Source: Apiosordaria backusii (lineage: Eukaryota > Ascomycota > Sordariomycetes > Sordariales > Lasiosphaeriaceae). Taken from it: a stretch of DNA of 64,000 nucleotides. The notes beneath the pieces are model-generated. The model worked only from the letters and a program-made list of their open reading frames with translations. It was not told the DNA's origin and ran no database searches. Shown piece by piece: positions 1 to 13,591 of the stretch. Made by a program: the position numbers and the translations under genes. The stretch lies in contig JAUKTV010000003.1 in the NCBI GenBank assembly GCA_030549205.1, positions 1,488,001-1,552,000 on the forward strand. Direction: 5' to 3'. Positions within the stretch are counted from its first letter, which is position 1; each line of letters begins with the position of its first letter.

Positions 1-3000
1 CAAGCTTACGAGAGTTAGAAATAGCCTTTTACTTTAACTGTGGTTAGGTAGGTAGTTCTGTAAATCCTAAAGGCAGGTAAAAAAGTAAGAAGGTAAAGCG
101 ACCTTCTTAGTTACTATTGCTATTAGTAGTTATAGTAATTAACTATATAAAATAGAGCCTATTTTTTAAAGCTTTTAAGTACTATAAACCTAGCCTTCTT
201 ACTATATAAGCAAACTATAGCTAAAGCCCTAGTTAAAAACGGTACTAAACTAAGGTCTTAAAGCCCTATAGGATGCTCTAATAGTAAGTATACTAAGCCC
301 TCTATAAATTTAAAAATATAAGATACTAAGCCTAGGCAGGGGTCTTTTAGGGGAGAAGAATTAGCAAATTCTTACTATATATAGGCTTTTACTATTTAAT
401 TAAGGAAGTAAGAGGCTTAGATTTAACAGTTATAAGGCACTATAATTAAAGTAGTAAAGTAAATTAAGCTTTTAATAGTAGCTTAAAGCGCTTTAAATTG
501 GCCTAAGGCTACTGTAATTGCTCCTTTAATGGTAGCTAAAGCTATATACTTAGAAGCTATAGTGGCCTATTAATTAAAGCTTAGGGCTAATAGTAGTTCT
601 ACTAAGGTCCTTTATATTACTATAGCTATTAAGATAATTAAAAAAGTCTACGAATTCCCTGCTAATTAAAGACTTATAGGCCTTGAGAATTTCGATCTAT
701 AAAAATAAGGCTTAAATATTATACTATATACTATCGATATAGCTATCTTTATAGAAGACCCTATTATAGTAGCCTATTAAAGTAATGCTGAATAGGCTTT
801 ACTATTAATATTACTTTAAAATAGTATAGCCTTAAGCTTTTAAGCTTTTATTTTATAGTAAATAAACCTTATTAAAGTTTATAAACTGCTTATTTAAAGG
901 TATTTTTATAACGCTAAATTATAGTAAAAGAACCTTTATAGGAAATACTACTTTCTAAACTTCTACTAATTTATAGACTCTTTAGTAAACTTAAATATTA
1001 AGTTTTTTAATACAATTAGCTAGCTTATATTAACTAGTATCGATCTTTAAGCTATAGATTAAGTAAATTAATATCTATAGACTATAGAAAAGAGCTTTTT
1101 ATAGTAAGTTAAACGGTAATAGAGCGTTATATAGACCGCTAAAGCGTTAGGCTAAAATATAAATACTATTGACCTAAGCTTTTTAATAGTAGACCTATTA
1201 AAAGAACAGTATATTCTAACCTCTACTATTATTAAAGGTATAGCTTATAAAAGTAGAAAAGGCCTTTATAAAGGTATTAAAAAGAAGGTTTTTTTAAGTA
1301 AAAAGCTTAAAAGTAATAGTAATAGTAGCCTTACTGGCCTTAGTAACTTTCCTTAAAAGAAAAAGAAAAAAGGCTTTAAAAGGCTTAAAGGCCTTAAAGA
1401 AAGGCCTAAGGTTAAAAATTCGTTTATCTATATAATAAGCTTTTATAACTTAGCTTTAAAGGTCTTTAAAGACTTTAATAGTAACGATAGTAATAAAGGT
1501 ACTTATATAGTATCTATAGAGCTTACTAAAGGCATTAAAAGCCCTAAAGGCAAGGCCTTAATAGCATTCTCTTTAAAGGATACCCTTCTATATAATACTA
1601 AGTCTACTAACTATATTATTAATAGTCGAAAATAGTTTATTAACTATAAGCTTAATAATAGTTTATTAAGGACAATTTATATAGAAGAAGGTCTTTTAAT
1701 ATTTAAGGGCTTTAAAACTACTATATTTACAGTACTTTTATAAAAAGAACCTTCTAAATATACTAAACTTAAGCTTAAAAATACTTTATATATTCTTTAA
1801 TTTAACATTAACCTTTTTAGTAATATACTATACTATAAGGTTAGCGGTTAGGTTAAAAAGAAAGTACTGTATAGGTTTAATAAGGCCTCGATAGCGGTAT
1901 TTGATTTTAAGGCTTTAGGCTTCTTTTTAAAATTACAGAAGGTAAAGAAGCCTATTATTTACTATAATATAAGTTTCAACGTTACTAGTCGGAAGTGAAA
2001 ATTAATAGTTAAGCTTTTTAATAGGCCTTTATTTTAAAAGGATAGCTATTCGAAGGCTTAATAATAGGCCTATAGAGTTAAATAGCAATAGTATTATTAA
2101 CTTTAATTTAAACATTTAAAAGGTAAAGCTCTATAGGCTTAGAGGGTCTAAGTCTGGTTATAAGGAAGGCTATAGTTAAAATATACTTAAAAGAATAGAG
2201 CTCTATTAGCCTATAGAAGGCCTTAATGGCTTAAGTAACTCTGGCTTTAGAGAATTTAGTCAGGATAGACTTACTAAAGAGCTCTATTAGCCTATAGAAG
2301 GCCCTAATAGCTTAAGTAACCTTAGCCTACTTAATTAAAAAGAGGCTTAAGGAGGTTATATATTTAAGAAGGCTATTAAAAATATCCTTAATACCGCTAT
2401 AGACTATTATAGTAAATTACTTTAAATAGTATTAAAATGGTACGTTAGGCTAGGTTATATAGGCCTAATATTGCTAAAAAAGACTAGTAAAATTACTACT
2501 AAGCTTCTAAACCTAAATTAAATAAAAGAAGTAGACTTTTAATACTTAGCTTATAATAAAGCTAAGGTAGTAAGAAGGCTTTAATTTTTTACTATTTTAG
2601 ACATTTCTAAGGTCTTAAGTTCTATTAAAGGCAATACTTTTAAAATTAAGCCTATACCCTATAATAGGCTCCTTATAGTGTTAATTTTAATAGATTGAAA
2701 ATCCCAGTTTAAGTAGGCCTTTTACTTATTAAATACTAAAGGACTAACTATATTAAGTACTATAAAAGGCTTTTTTAAAGGCTTAAAAAATCGCTATAAC
2801 TGGTACCTTATCTGTTTTTACTATAACGGTAGGAAAGAAATTAATTATAAATTATAGGCCTAGTTTTTTATTAAAGGTATTAAATTTTTTACTTTTAAGC
2901 CCTATATTTATAAGTAAAATAGCCTAATTAAACGCTTTATTAAAGTATTTTTAAACCGGTTATAGGCTATAATAGTATTATTATAGCTTCCTTAATACTT

Positions 3001-4102
3001 ATAATACTATATAATATTTATAGTACTTAAATTAGTTAACTATATAGCAGTTAGTAATAAGGACCTAACTTCTTACTAAACGCTTTATAATAAATTAAAG
3101 CCTTCCCTTTCTTATAAACTAGACCTAAGCCGGTTTAAAGCTATAAGCTTCTCTATAGAGCTCCTTATATCCGTTAAAAAAAGGTCTAAAGCTTTAAAGC
3201 TATAGGCTTATATAAAGCTTAGTAAGCTACTAACTATCTTTAAAAGTAAGACTTATTAAGTATAGATACTGGCTAAAAGGGCAATAGTAAAATCTTCTTT
3301 TATAAATATAGTAAATAAACCTACTGTAATTTAAAGTATTACTGCTATTTTAAAAGGGGATTTAGGCTAAGGGAGAATAGAACTACTATAATTAGTAAAT
3401 GAAGATAGTGATTTATACTTTAAATATAACTTAGTCGGCCGATTAAGTTTGTAAATTGGCTAATAAGCTAATACTGAAAAATTCTTTAATAGTAAGCTAA
3501 TTAATAGGCCTACTATAATTTAAAAGGCTATAATTAATAGTAGCTTAAAGCCTTTTAATAGGCCTATTATAGGCTTTAAGGTTAGCTTAGAACCCCTTAT
3601 TAAAGACTATTTATTAATAGAAGTGGAAAAACTATACTTAAGTATAGGTAAAGATATTAAAATAGGCACTAGCTAATTTGTTAAATCAATATTAGTTAGG
3701 ACTAAAGCCTATTATTATAGGGTCTTTAAAGGTCCTTTTAGTATTAGTTTATTACTTTAAATATTAAAATAAATACTGAAAAACCCTGAAAAATCCTATT
3801 AATTAGAGGCTATATATAGCAAATTTAGGCAAATAGTTAATTAAAGAACCTTTAAGTTCTTTCCTTAAAGCGCTCTCTTTAAAGACTGTACGTTATTAAC
3901 TAATAGGTTAATACTATATAAGAAGACTGATAAAGAAAATAGGCTTCTAAAGTTTAAAGCTAGGCTAGTTATTAAAGGATTCTTATAAAAAGAAGGCCTG
4001 GATTTTATAAAGACCTTCGCCTCTATTACTATACTATCTATTTAGTATATACTATTAACTATAGTAGCTTTATTAGATTAGGAAATAAAGTAAATCGATT
4101 TT
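1..4102 (+). mobile_element. Copia-type LTR retrotransposon, left part, RIP-degraded
   Basis: This is the 5' part of a Ty1/Copia-order element read on the + strand. No long open frame survives, but if TAA codons are read as former CAA codons, weak family motifs appear in the right order. A protease-like DTGST motif followed by H-I-I-N lies near 1,590-1,640. Integrase-like sequence lies near 2,690-3,050, including the PYxxxQN motif. The start of the reverse transcriptase lies near 3,850-4,102. CA and TG dinucleotides are almost absent and TA is in great excess, the RIP signature. The element is cut at 4102 by a Gypsy insertion and resumes at 13587. The left LTR is not recognisable and may lie outside the window. 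Class assignment is fairly secure; domain limits are approximate. Confidence 0.75.
4098..4102. repeat. Target site duplication (left copy), ATTTT
   Basis: ATTTT immediately precedes the left LTR and is repeated exactly at 13587-13591 after the right LTR. A 5 bp duplication is typical of Gypsy integrases. Removing one copy restores the Copia reading frame across the junction, which supports these boundaries. Confidence 0.85.
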
Positions 4103-4512
4103 TGTCAGGGGAGTTTCCATACGTTAGAGTATGAGGCTAAGTAATTGGCCTGCACTGCGTATATGACGGGTTTACGATAAGAATACGATAGTAGTTTAAT
4201 GTAGGTATATTATTTTACCTACACTAAACTCTAGCCTTTCTAAAATCTCAGGTCTACCCTACTACCCTATATACCCTACCGGCGACCTAGGCTTAGCCAC
4301 CTCTTTCGGGGACCTTTTTCTACTACAGGATCCTACAGCTTGCTCTAATTTAACCGTTGGTTAGATATATATATAGGCATTTAACTATCGTAGCCATATT
4401 GCTTATACTACGCCGATAAACCTTAAAAGGTTTACTAGTCGCTAACTATTGGGCACTTCTATTGCTAACTTAGGACTTCTATTTTTAGGCCTACCGGAAT
4501 TATACCCTAATA
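4103..4512 (-). repeat. 3' LTR of the nested Gypsy element
   Basis: 410 bp, starting TGTCAGGG and ending CCCTAATA, which is CCCTGACA after RIP transitions. It aligns end to end with 13176-13586. The positions I compared at the ends differ by C/T or G/A transitions only. Because the element reads on the - strand, this copy is its 3' LTR. Confidence 0.88.
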
Positions 4513-7500
4513 GGGCCTCCTCCCTTTTAGGTTCTTATCCTTAAAAACTGCCTTTAAAGTCCTTTATAGTAATAGGATTAAAGGAAGAGCTAAGTAATTA
4601 AAGGAGGTCATTAGTTAGATAAAGGATATAAGAAAGTCGGCCTCTTATCGTAAGTAAGGCAGTAACGAGGTTAGTAAAGAAAGGAAAGTAAAAGGTAAGT
4701 ATATTATATAGTAGGGAGAGACGGCAGTAGTAGATTGCAAATTAAGCACTTCTATATTGTAAATAGAGGGGAGAAGGCAGTAAGTTATAGGCGGTATACC
4801 TCTATATTGTAAATAAGGCAAAAGTAATAGATTTATAAAGTTAAATAACCTTATATAATAATAGTAGTCTGTTAGTAAATATATTGCTAGTAATCTAAAA
4901 AGACGTTATAGGGCAGAAGGTAAAGTAAAAGAAGAGGCTAAAGGGAAAGTTAGATAAAGTAAAGGAAAAGTAGAAAGACAGAAGGGAAAAGTAAATAAAC
5001 CTCCTTTTATCGGTTATTCTTAAATAGTATCTAAAGTATCTATAAGTCGGCTACCTTCTAAATACACTTTTTAAAGGACCCCTTATTAGTAGGCTCTATT
5101 CTTTCTCCTTAAAGCCTATTATTACTATATAGCTATAGCTTATAGCCTAGCTTTAAATTATTAAGGTTATAAGGTAAGTAGTTATTTAAAGGCCTAAGCT
5201 TCTAACTTCCTATTCTTAACTATTCTGCTATTTTCTTACAACCGCTACTACCTTACTTCTTTTCCTCCTTTAACCTTTTATATCTCAGTAAATCTCTCCT
5301 CTATAGTAAATATACTATACCTGCCTTATTAGCGATAGCTTTATAACTGTCGATAGTTAATTAGTTAGTAGAAATTTAATCTTATTATTAAGTTCCGGCC
5401 TTTTATAAGGTTTTTTCTTTCTATTTTATAAGTTGCTTTATTTATAGATCGTTCTATAATTGCTAACTTAATGCCTTTTTAAAATATAAATAAGCCCTTC
5501 CTTCTCTTTATAAGTACTTATACTTACCTTTAATACTTTATTAAATAAGCTACTAACCCTATACCTACTATAACTTTCCTTTTAAACTTATAAGTAAGCA
5601 CTATAATAAAAATAAGCTATATATACCGGAGATATAACTTAACTAACTACTAATAACATTAATAATATATTTACTACAATTACCCTTTCTCCAGTTATCA
5701 ACACTATTACCGTTGCCGCTAATACCTTTAAAGGTAACCCCTTAAGAATAATAATAAAAAAGGTCTTCCAGCTTTCCTTTCCTTTTATAAACGTTACTAT
5801 ATAGTAAGTACTCCTTATTTACTTTTATAATATATACATTCTAACTATAACTTATAAAAAAATAATAACGACAACAACGATAACAATAACAATAATAATG
5901 ACAATAACAATAACCTTCTTTTTATCTTTATACCGTAAGCCCTATTGCCTTTACATTATAAATACTATACTAACTTATAGTTAGTTATATCTATTACATC
6001 CTTTATATAAAGAAAAAGGTAAAATACCTCTACCGGCCCTAAGCTAATAAAAAAGGTAAGATCGTTATCTTCCTATTATAAATACCGTACTAACTAATAA
6101 AATAAAATACTATTATATAGATTATACTATAAAGAAGAAGCCTTACAATCCTATAAACCTATCTTTCCTTAAAAGAAAGCACGGTCCCTATATAATATAA
6201 ACGTCCTAATAGAGTATACTAAATCTCTTAAATATCCTAATAGGCTATATTCTATTTAATAGCAATTAAGGATAAACTCCTTAATCCTTAGCATTATAAT
6301 AATATAAGAAAAATAAAAAATTTCGCCTTTCCGTTATATTTAATTCGGCTATACTAACTTTATAAAATAAAATTTGAACTTACTAAAGAACTTCCGCTTC
6401 TATAAAGCTACTGCTATTTACTCTTTTTAAAAGACTAAAAGCTACCTCTTTATTAATATTGTAATTGTAAAGTAGTAATGCCTTTAGGATGTTATTAAAG
6501 CTTAAGTTTAAACTTAATATACCTTTTACTATATAAAAAGGACCTTAACCGCTATCCCTTCTCCTTTACTTACTTTTATTACCTCTATTACTGTCCTTAT
6601 CGTTCCAATTATTACTATTATCTCTACTTTAAATATAACCTTTACTTACTTTACTGATACTATAGCCTTTTACTTTAAAAATATAAAGCAAATACTTTAA
6701 GATTTTACTACCTTCTTTATTACTAAGTATACTAAGAATATATAATTAAAATATACTATCGTTATTTAAAGTAAAACCTTAAAGAGGATCCTTTATTATA
6801 CTATTTATTTTAAGCTTATATAGCTTAACTTCTTTATACTTAATATAGCCTTCTTCCTTACTTACTTTATAAGTACGTTCTGCTTATAACTATCGTATAC
6901 TTCTAATATATTTTAAAGAGTTAACCTTTAAAAAGAAGTCTCTTTTTTAAATATCGGTACTTTAATAGTATACTAAAATCATACCTCTAATATTAGTCTT
7001 TTAGGTTCTAACCTTTTAAGACAGTATAGTTTTATTCTATATAACAGTTATACTGTTTATACTACTTTTATATATCCTACTACTATTCTCTTTTAAAGGT
7101 CCTTTACTACTATCCTTTTTTTTATAAAAATTAAAAAAAGTATCGTTCTTTTATAAGTCTATTGTTCCTACTATATAGGAATATTACTAACTATTTATAG
7201 GATTTTACTCTATCCTTTTCCTTTCCTTCCTTACTTTAAAAGGTTAACTTAAAGGTTAAAACTATAGTACTAAGCTTAGTAGTATTGTTATTTACTACTA
7301 TACCGCCTCCTTCTTTTTTTATTTTCTTTATTATTTTTATAAAAATAGTTTTTCTTTTATACCTTTATTATATAAATACTACAGCCCTACTTACTTTTTT
7401 ATCTTTTTATTAATACTTGCTTTAACCTCCTCTTTTCTATAATAACCTTTATATAGAAATATTTTATATCGATCTATTAGATTTTTATTAAAATTCCCTT

Positions 7501-9127
7501 AAGGCTTCTATAAATTATCTTCTTTAAAAAATTCTAACTACTTTATTAGGTATTAACGGCTTTTAAAAGGGCTTCGATATCTTATAATGCTTTCTACTTT
7601 ATAATTTTAGAGTTAAGGTTTAACGTTTATAGCTTTTTACTATTAAACAGTAGTCGCTTAGTTCTTTATAAATGGTTTTAAAGTAGAGATAGGAAAGATA
7701 TTGTAAATATAGAATTGTTTAGAAAGATCTAACTAATAGGCTATTTTCCGGTCTTCTATAACCTTAAGTATTTAAAAGGGTTTAATAAATTTATTAAAGA
7801 GCTTCTAACTAAAGCGTTATTAGTTAAGGTTTTTAATTAACAGTATAACTTAATCCTACTCTTTAAAATGCCAGTCCTTTCTTTTTTATTATAGTACTTA
7901 GTATATAACTGGTTAATATACTTTAGTATCTTTACTACTTACTTATAACGTTATACTATATCGTTAAAGCGGTTATTTATAATAAAGACGTCGCTCTTAA
8001 TTAATATAGTTAGGTCGTTAAGTTATTTAAGGTAGTATCTATATAGAAGGCAAGCTAGGCTATTATAAGTAATAAAGTACTAGAAGGTATTATAAGTATT
8101 TTTTATTAAAGAAAGGTAATTGGCCTAATTAGACTGGTTATAAAAGTAATATATATATAGATAGTGCTTTAGGATTTAGTTTTGCCGTTTAGTTTAGCCG
8201 TCAGTTTATAAATAGTATATAGTACTTAAGTAATAAAAGACTGATAGATATTTATAAAGGCAGGCTTAGAAATTACTAGTAAATAATAAGCCTTTATTTA
8301 AAGTAATGTACTTTAAAAGACTATAAAGACAGTAAATATAATTTAAAAATAGGTCTATAAAATTTAAAACTATAAACTTACTAATAATAGTAATATAAAA
8401 AGCAAACTTAGTAAACTTATTTACTATTATTAAAATAGTATTATACAGTTAGTTACTTTTTTAATTAATTAAAGTAAATAACTTAATAATAAAGTCTACT
8501 ATAATATATTCTTAAGGTCAGGATAAAATAGAAAACAATGATAGTAACCTATAAGGATAATATAAGTAAGGCTTAATCTTTTAATAAAAGATATAAAGTT
8601 TAATAAAAACCTTAACGTCCTTATTTATAGCTGGCTAATAGAAATAATACTTTAAAGCCTTTTCTATCTTTTTACCTCTATAGTAACCTATAATCTGGTC
8701 GTTATAGTAATACTAAAGTATCTTTTATTATATATATACTAATATATAGATCTTACCAATATACTAAAGGAAGCCTTATTTATCCTTTACTTAATAGCAG
8801 TTAAGATTATTAGTAAACTTTTGTATTTTAAAGTCGGCCTATTGTTTTTAAAGTAACTAATTATCTATACCTTTAATTAACTTTTCTATTATAAAAATAG
8901 CCTATACTGCTTCTATAATTAGTTAATTTATAGAGGGCTTTTTATTATTAAAACTATCTAAATAGTCTTCCTTTAAATTACTAATATAAGGAGGTATAAT
9001 ATCTTCTAATTGTAATCTTTTTATAGCTACTTCGGCAGTACTTTCTTTATATACCTTAAGTATACTTTCAATCCTTAACTTAATAACTATTCCTTAATAT
9101 TATATAAGTATTTACCAGTATAAAATA

Positions 9128-9320
9128 GGTTATCTTTTTTTAAAGGGTTATTAATCCTAATAGATTATCTTTTTTTAAAAGGTTATTAATCCTAATAGGT
9201 TATCTTTTCTTAAAAGGTTATTAATTTTAATAGATTATCTTTCCTTAAAGGGTTATCGATCTTAACTATAAAGGTTATTTTTTTCTAAAAAGTTATCATT
9301 CCTATAATCTCTTCCTATAA
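9128..9320. repeat. 35 bp tandem repeat inside the Gypsy element
   Basis: Units start at 9128, 9163, 9198 and 9233 with a strict 35 bp period (core GGTTATCTTTTTTTAAAGGG, then TTATTAATCCTAATA). At least one more degenerate unit follows to about 9320. Copies differ mostly by transitions. The period is not a multiple of three, so this is unlikely to be an ancestral protein repeat. Confidence 0.7.
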
Positions 9321-12300
9321 AAGGTTAATAACGGTATAAGCAGAACTTCTTTACTAATAGCTAGCCTCTTATAGTTTAATTGTATTTTAAATTTAAATGT
9401 AAATACTATAGTAACCCTTTATTAGTAAAGTACTTTTATTAGCAATATAATATTATTAAAAATAAGAAAATAAGGAAAAGAAAGTATAAAGAAAGAAAGA
9501 GACTAAAGTATATTCTTTATTTATAAGATCTTTACAGTTAATTATAAGGTCTTTTTTTAAGATTAAATATCTATTTTAATTATAATTAAGAAAGGACTTA
9601 TTTACTATTAATAGGGGCCTCTTTTTTAAGACCTTTATATAGTAGGATAGTATATAGAAAATAGATAGGTTTAAGCTTTCCTTTAAGTATAATAGCTAGA
9701 ACTTTAAAAGGTTAGTTAATAGGTTTATTTTAAAGACGGTATATAAGTTTGGTATATAGTTAAGCCTGTAAAATAGGCTATTTATAGGATTTTAAGCTCC
9801 TAAACAATACTAGATTATAAAGTTAAAAGCTGCTAAGTTATTACTTTACTTTAGTTAATAGGGACTTGGCTTATATTTAGTCTATAAGTATTTTAAGTTT
9901 AAATAATTAATAAGTATAGTAATAGGAATAGATATATATAGTAAATATTGCCTTTAAGTTTAGAATATATTGATTAAAACTAGCAACTTCTAATCTTTAA
10001 TATTATATTAGGTTTTTATAGGTATTAGTTTATATAAATAGAAAGCTATAGGATATTAGCAGTCTTTTTACTTTTAAAAGAGTACTATTTTAATAGTAAA
10101 GATCAAAGCGTTAGTTTCTAAATAGATTAGTAAAGTAGGATCGAAGTATTATAAGATTGGTACTTTCTAGAAATATCGTAATAACTATATAAATATAGTA
10201 TATATATAGTTTAGAAATATAAAAGGTAATATATTCCTTTTCTTAAGTAAGTCGGTTATAAGTATGGTAATTTTTAAATAGTTCTATATAAAGTAGTAAT
10301 AAAATCCTATAAATCTTAAGAAAATCTATAGGTCCTTAATACTTTAAAGGATAGGCTACTTAATAATAGACTGAATATAGCTTAATTCTATACTAATCTC
10401 TTTAAGTAAAATTACGTACTTTAAAAAAGATACTTTAGTAATACTAAACTTATACTTCTTAAGGTTAGTATAGAGATTTTACTTATATAGTTACTATAGT
10501 ATATTATATATATATATTATATACTAATCGGGATTGTTGTTAAAGATTAAGATATTATTTAAATATATAATATAAACTATATTTATAAGGCTAGTTAAAG
10601 CTTAATTAATATATATTTAAAAGGTTATAGGTATATTAGTAAGCTTAAACGGTATTACTTTTTATTTATAGTAGCTATAATAGGTTTAGAAAGCTGTTTT
10701 CTATTTATCTTCCTTATAAATTTACATCCGGTAGTAAGCGTCCTTTAAGTCGATCTTAATATATATTTTAACTATAGAAAGCCGGTTAAAGATCTTTCTA
10801 ATTAAAGATAAAGGGGCTTGGTTTTTAAAGGTAATTTTATTTAACATTTGGTAGTTAATATAAAAGCATATTAAACTATCTTTTTTAAGTATAAAGAGAA
10901 TAAAGGTACCGGCTAAGCTAATTAATAGTTAGATCTATCCCTTTTATTTAATAATAGTAAGCTACTTTTATAAGGTCTTTAGCTTAGTCTTTTTTAAAAG
11001 GTAAATAGGCCTTTAAAAGGGCATTACCTTTAATACCAATTCGATTTTATATTCTAATGTTAAATAAGGCAATAGTAAGAGGTTTTAGTTAATAGTAAAG
11101 ATATTAAGGAAGTTATAATATTTAAAAGGAATAGTAGTAAACTTATTAAGGTTATTATTAAAAGCGGTATTTAAAAGTTATAGAGGTTTAAAAGGCTTTT
11201 TGCTTTCTATTTAAAGGTAAACGTAAATTATAAAAGAACTAATAGGTAAGTAAAGTTCTTTTTCCTTAGTTAAGTATATACTGCTAGCTATATTAAAGTA
11301 AGTCTATATTTATACTTTCTATTAGATTTATAGCTCTATTAGGTTTAATTAAAGAAGCTTAAAAACTATTTAAAGAAGTGTAATATCGGCGATTATAAAA
11401 TGTATAAGCTACCTTTATATTATATCTTTAAAATTAGTAACTTATATTAAAAGAAAGTATAACCTAAATATTTATATAGCTTTACTGTTAACTCCAGTAA
11501 TACCAGAAGCTTCCTATAATTTAAAGAACTAGAAAATAAAAATAATAAGCTTATAGCTAATTAAATTAAGGTTTAACTTAAAGTTTAAAAGGGCTTTAGT
11601 TAACTTCTATAAACTATTTAAATATAATTAAACTATAGTTTTTAAATATAATAAGGTATGCCTAATATATCCCTAGCTAACTACTGCTATTTAACTATTA
11701 ATATTAATACCGTTTATACTTTTTAAAGGCTTTATATTTATATCTATAGTAATAAGTATAGAAAGAGTAGAAGCTTAAGGTTAATTAAGCTGGTATTTTT
11801 TAAATAAATAACTATAGTTATTATAAAGGAAGTAAATAGCTTAAAAGTAGGTAATAGTATAGTAGCCTTTTTACTTATAAAAATAATACTAGACTTTCTT
11901 TAAAGAAAGATAAAGGAATATAGAATTGTAAATAAAAGGCTAAAGGACAGTAATATTAAAAGTAAGATTAATGTAAAAGCGTTAAATATAACTAAGCTAG
12001 TTATAATAATAATAGCGGCGGTTTTAAAGTAAAGGCATATTATACTTAAGATATTTACTTAAAGAAAAAGGGGTTAGTAGTTTAGCCTTTTTTAATTTTA
12101 AATTATAATTTAAGAATCCTACCTTTTACTAATTGTCTTTAATATACTTAGCTTAGCTTATTAACTCTATAAAGTCTTAAGGGATTTAAATGCTAGTTAA
12201 GGTAATATAAATTTCCTAATAAAGTTTAAAGATAAAGAAGGTAATATATTATTTAAAAAGTAAAAGGTAATTTAAGTTAGTAATAATATTAGTAAACCGT

Positions 12301-13175
12301 TTATAAAATTTCTAAATAGTCTTATCTACTGTTTATATAATAGAATAGAACTATATAGACGTTATAAAATATTAGGTTTTAAAGTTAGTAAGTAAGCTAT
12401 ATAAGAATATTTTTAAGTTAATTTAAGTAATTTAATTAAGGTTAAAATAGAGGTTAAAAGACTTTTAATTAGCAATATACTTAACCTAAACGTTTTTAAA
12501 AGTACCTTTAAAGTAGCTTACAGTATAAGCTATCCGGTCTTAATCTCCTTAAAAAATCCTTATAACTTAAAAGTAAGTCTTACAGTTATATAGAAAGTAT
12601 TTTAAGTCTTAAATTAAAAAGCTATTGTAAATTAGATTTAATATAGAAAAGAAACGTTAATAGGTTAAAGGTAATATATCTATAAAGCAGTTAAGCCTAG
12701 TTACTTAAGTTAGGAAGATTATAAATAATAAAACATTGGATATAATAGCAATAGGGACGGCAGTATAGAAAGTAGTAAGGGCTATAATAATAAAAGTAAA
12801 GGAAAAGTAGTTAAAAGTTAAGTTAATTAATTAAACCTTTAAAGCTTTTAACTTAATAGCTTTCTAATATAAAAGGAACATATACTATATATTAACGATC
12901 TAAGCTTCGATTACAGTAAGGTCGTTTTTAAAGGATAGGGCCTTAAAGGTATAAGTCTATATTAGATTTTAAAGTAGTTAAGTAGCTTAAAGGATAAAGG
13001 ACGACGCTTAAGTTAATAAGGAGGTTTAAATAGCAATAGGCTTTTATAATAAGGTAGGTATTTAAATAGGACATTTAGCTAATTTAAATAAAGTATATAA
13101 GTTATAACTACTATAAAGGTTAACTATCTTACTTACCTTATAGTCTAACTTCCTTTAAAGGTAAAGAGTTTAATA

Positions 13176-13586
13176 TATTAAGAAAGTTTCTATATATTAA
13201 AGTATAAAGCTAAGTAAATAGCCTATACTATATATATAATAGATTTACAATAAGAATACAATAGTAGTTCAATATAGGTATATTATTCTACCTATACTAA
13301 ACTCTAGCCTTCTTAAAATCCTAAGTCTACCCTACTACCCTATATACCCTACTAACGACCTAGGCTTAGCCACCTCCTTCGGAGACCTCTTTCCGCTATA
13401 GGATCCTATAGCTTACTTTGATCTAACCGTTAGTTAGATGTATATATAGGCATTCAGCTATTATAGCTACGTCGCTTACGCTACGCCGACAAACCCCGAA
13501 AGGTTTGCTAGTTGCCGACTATCGGGTACTTCTATTGCCAGCCTAGGACCTCTGTCCTCTAGGCCTACTAGAATTGCACCCTGACA
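13176..13586 (-). repeat. 5' LTR of the nested Gypsy element
   Basis: 411 bp, starting TATTAAGAAAGTTTC (the RIP-altered form of TGTCAGGGGAGTTTC at 4103) and ending in an intact CCCTGACA. It is less mutated at its right end than the other copy, so the two LTRs together show the original terminal inverted repeat TGTCAGGG/CCCTGACA. Confidence 0.88.
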
Positions 13587-13591
13587 ATTTT
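13587..13591. repeat. Target site duplication (right copy), ATTTT
   Basis: Exact copy of 4098-4102 directly after the terminal CCCTGACA of the right LTR. Confidence 0.85.

Larger units (their letters stand above)
4103..13586 (-). mobile_element. Complete but RIP-killed Gypsy-type LTR retrotransposon nested in the Copia element
   Basis: This 9,484 bp element is bounded by two ~410 bp LTRs and flanked by a perfect 5 bp duplication (ATTTT). The coding strand is -. A reverse-transcriptase motif like K-I-D-L-K-D-A-Y is read near 10,730-10,760, and the catalytic Y-x-(D/N)-(D/N) motif followed by I-L-I-F near 10,531-10,570, where both aspartates now read as asparagine. An integrase motif like T-D-G-x-T-x-R-x-N lies near 8,171-8,213. 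A post-integrase segment resembling 'AYxLxLP...IxNxFxxSxLKPF' lies near 7,650-7,760. The order RT then integrase is the Ty3/Gypsy order. Stops are everywhere, mostly TAA where CAA or CAG is expected, so no protein is made. About 2.9 kb between the 3' end of pol and the LTR at 4103-4512 is unassigned. Confidence 0.85.

Noticed and set aside
9128..9320. Possible CRISPR-like array
   Set aside because: Units are directly adjacent 35 bp tandem repeats with no unique spacers, in a eukaryotic transposon.
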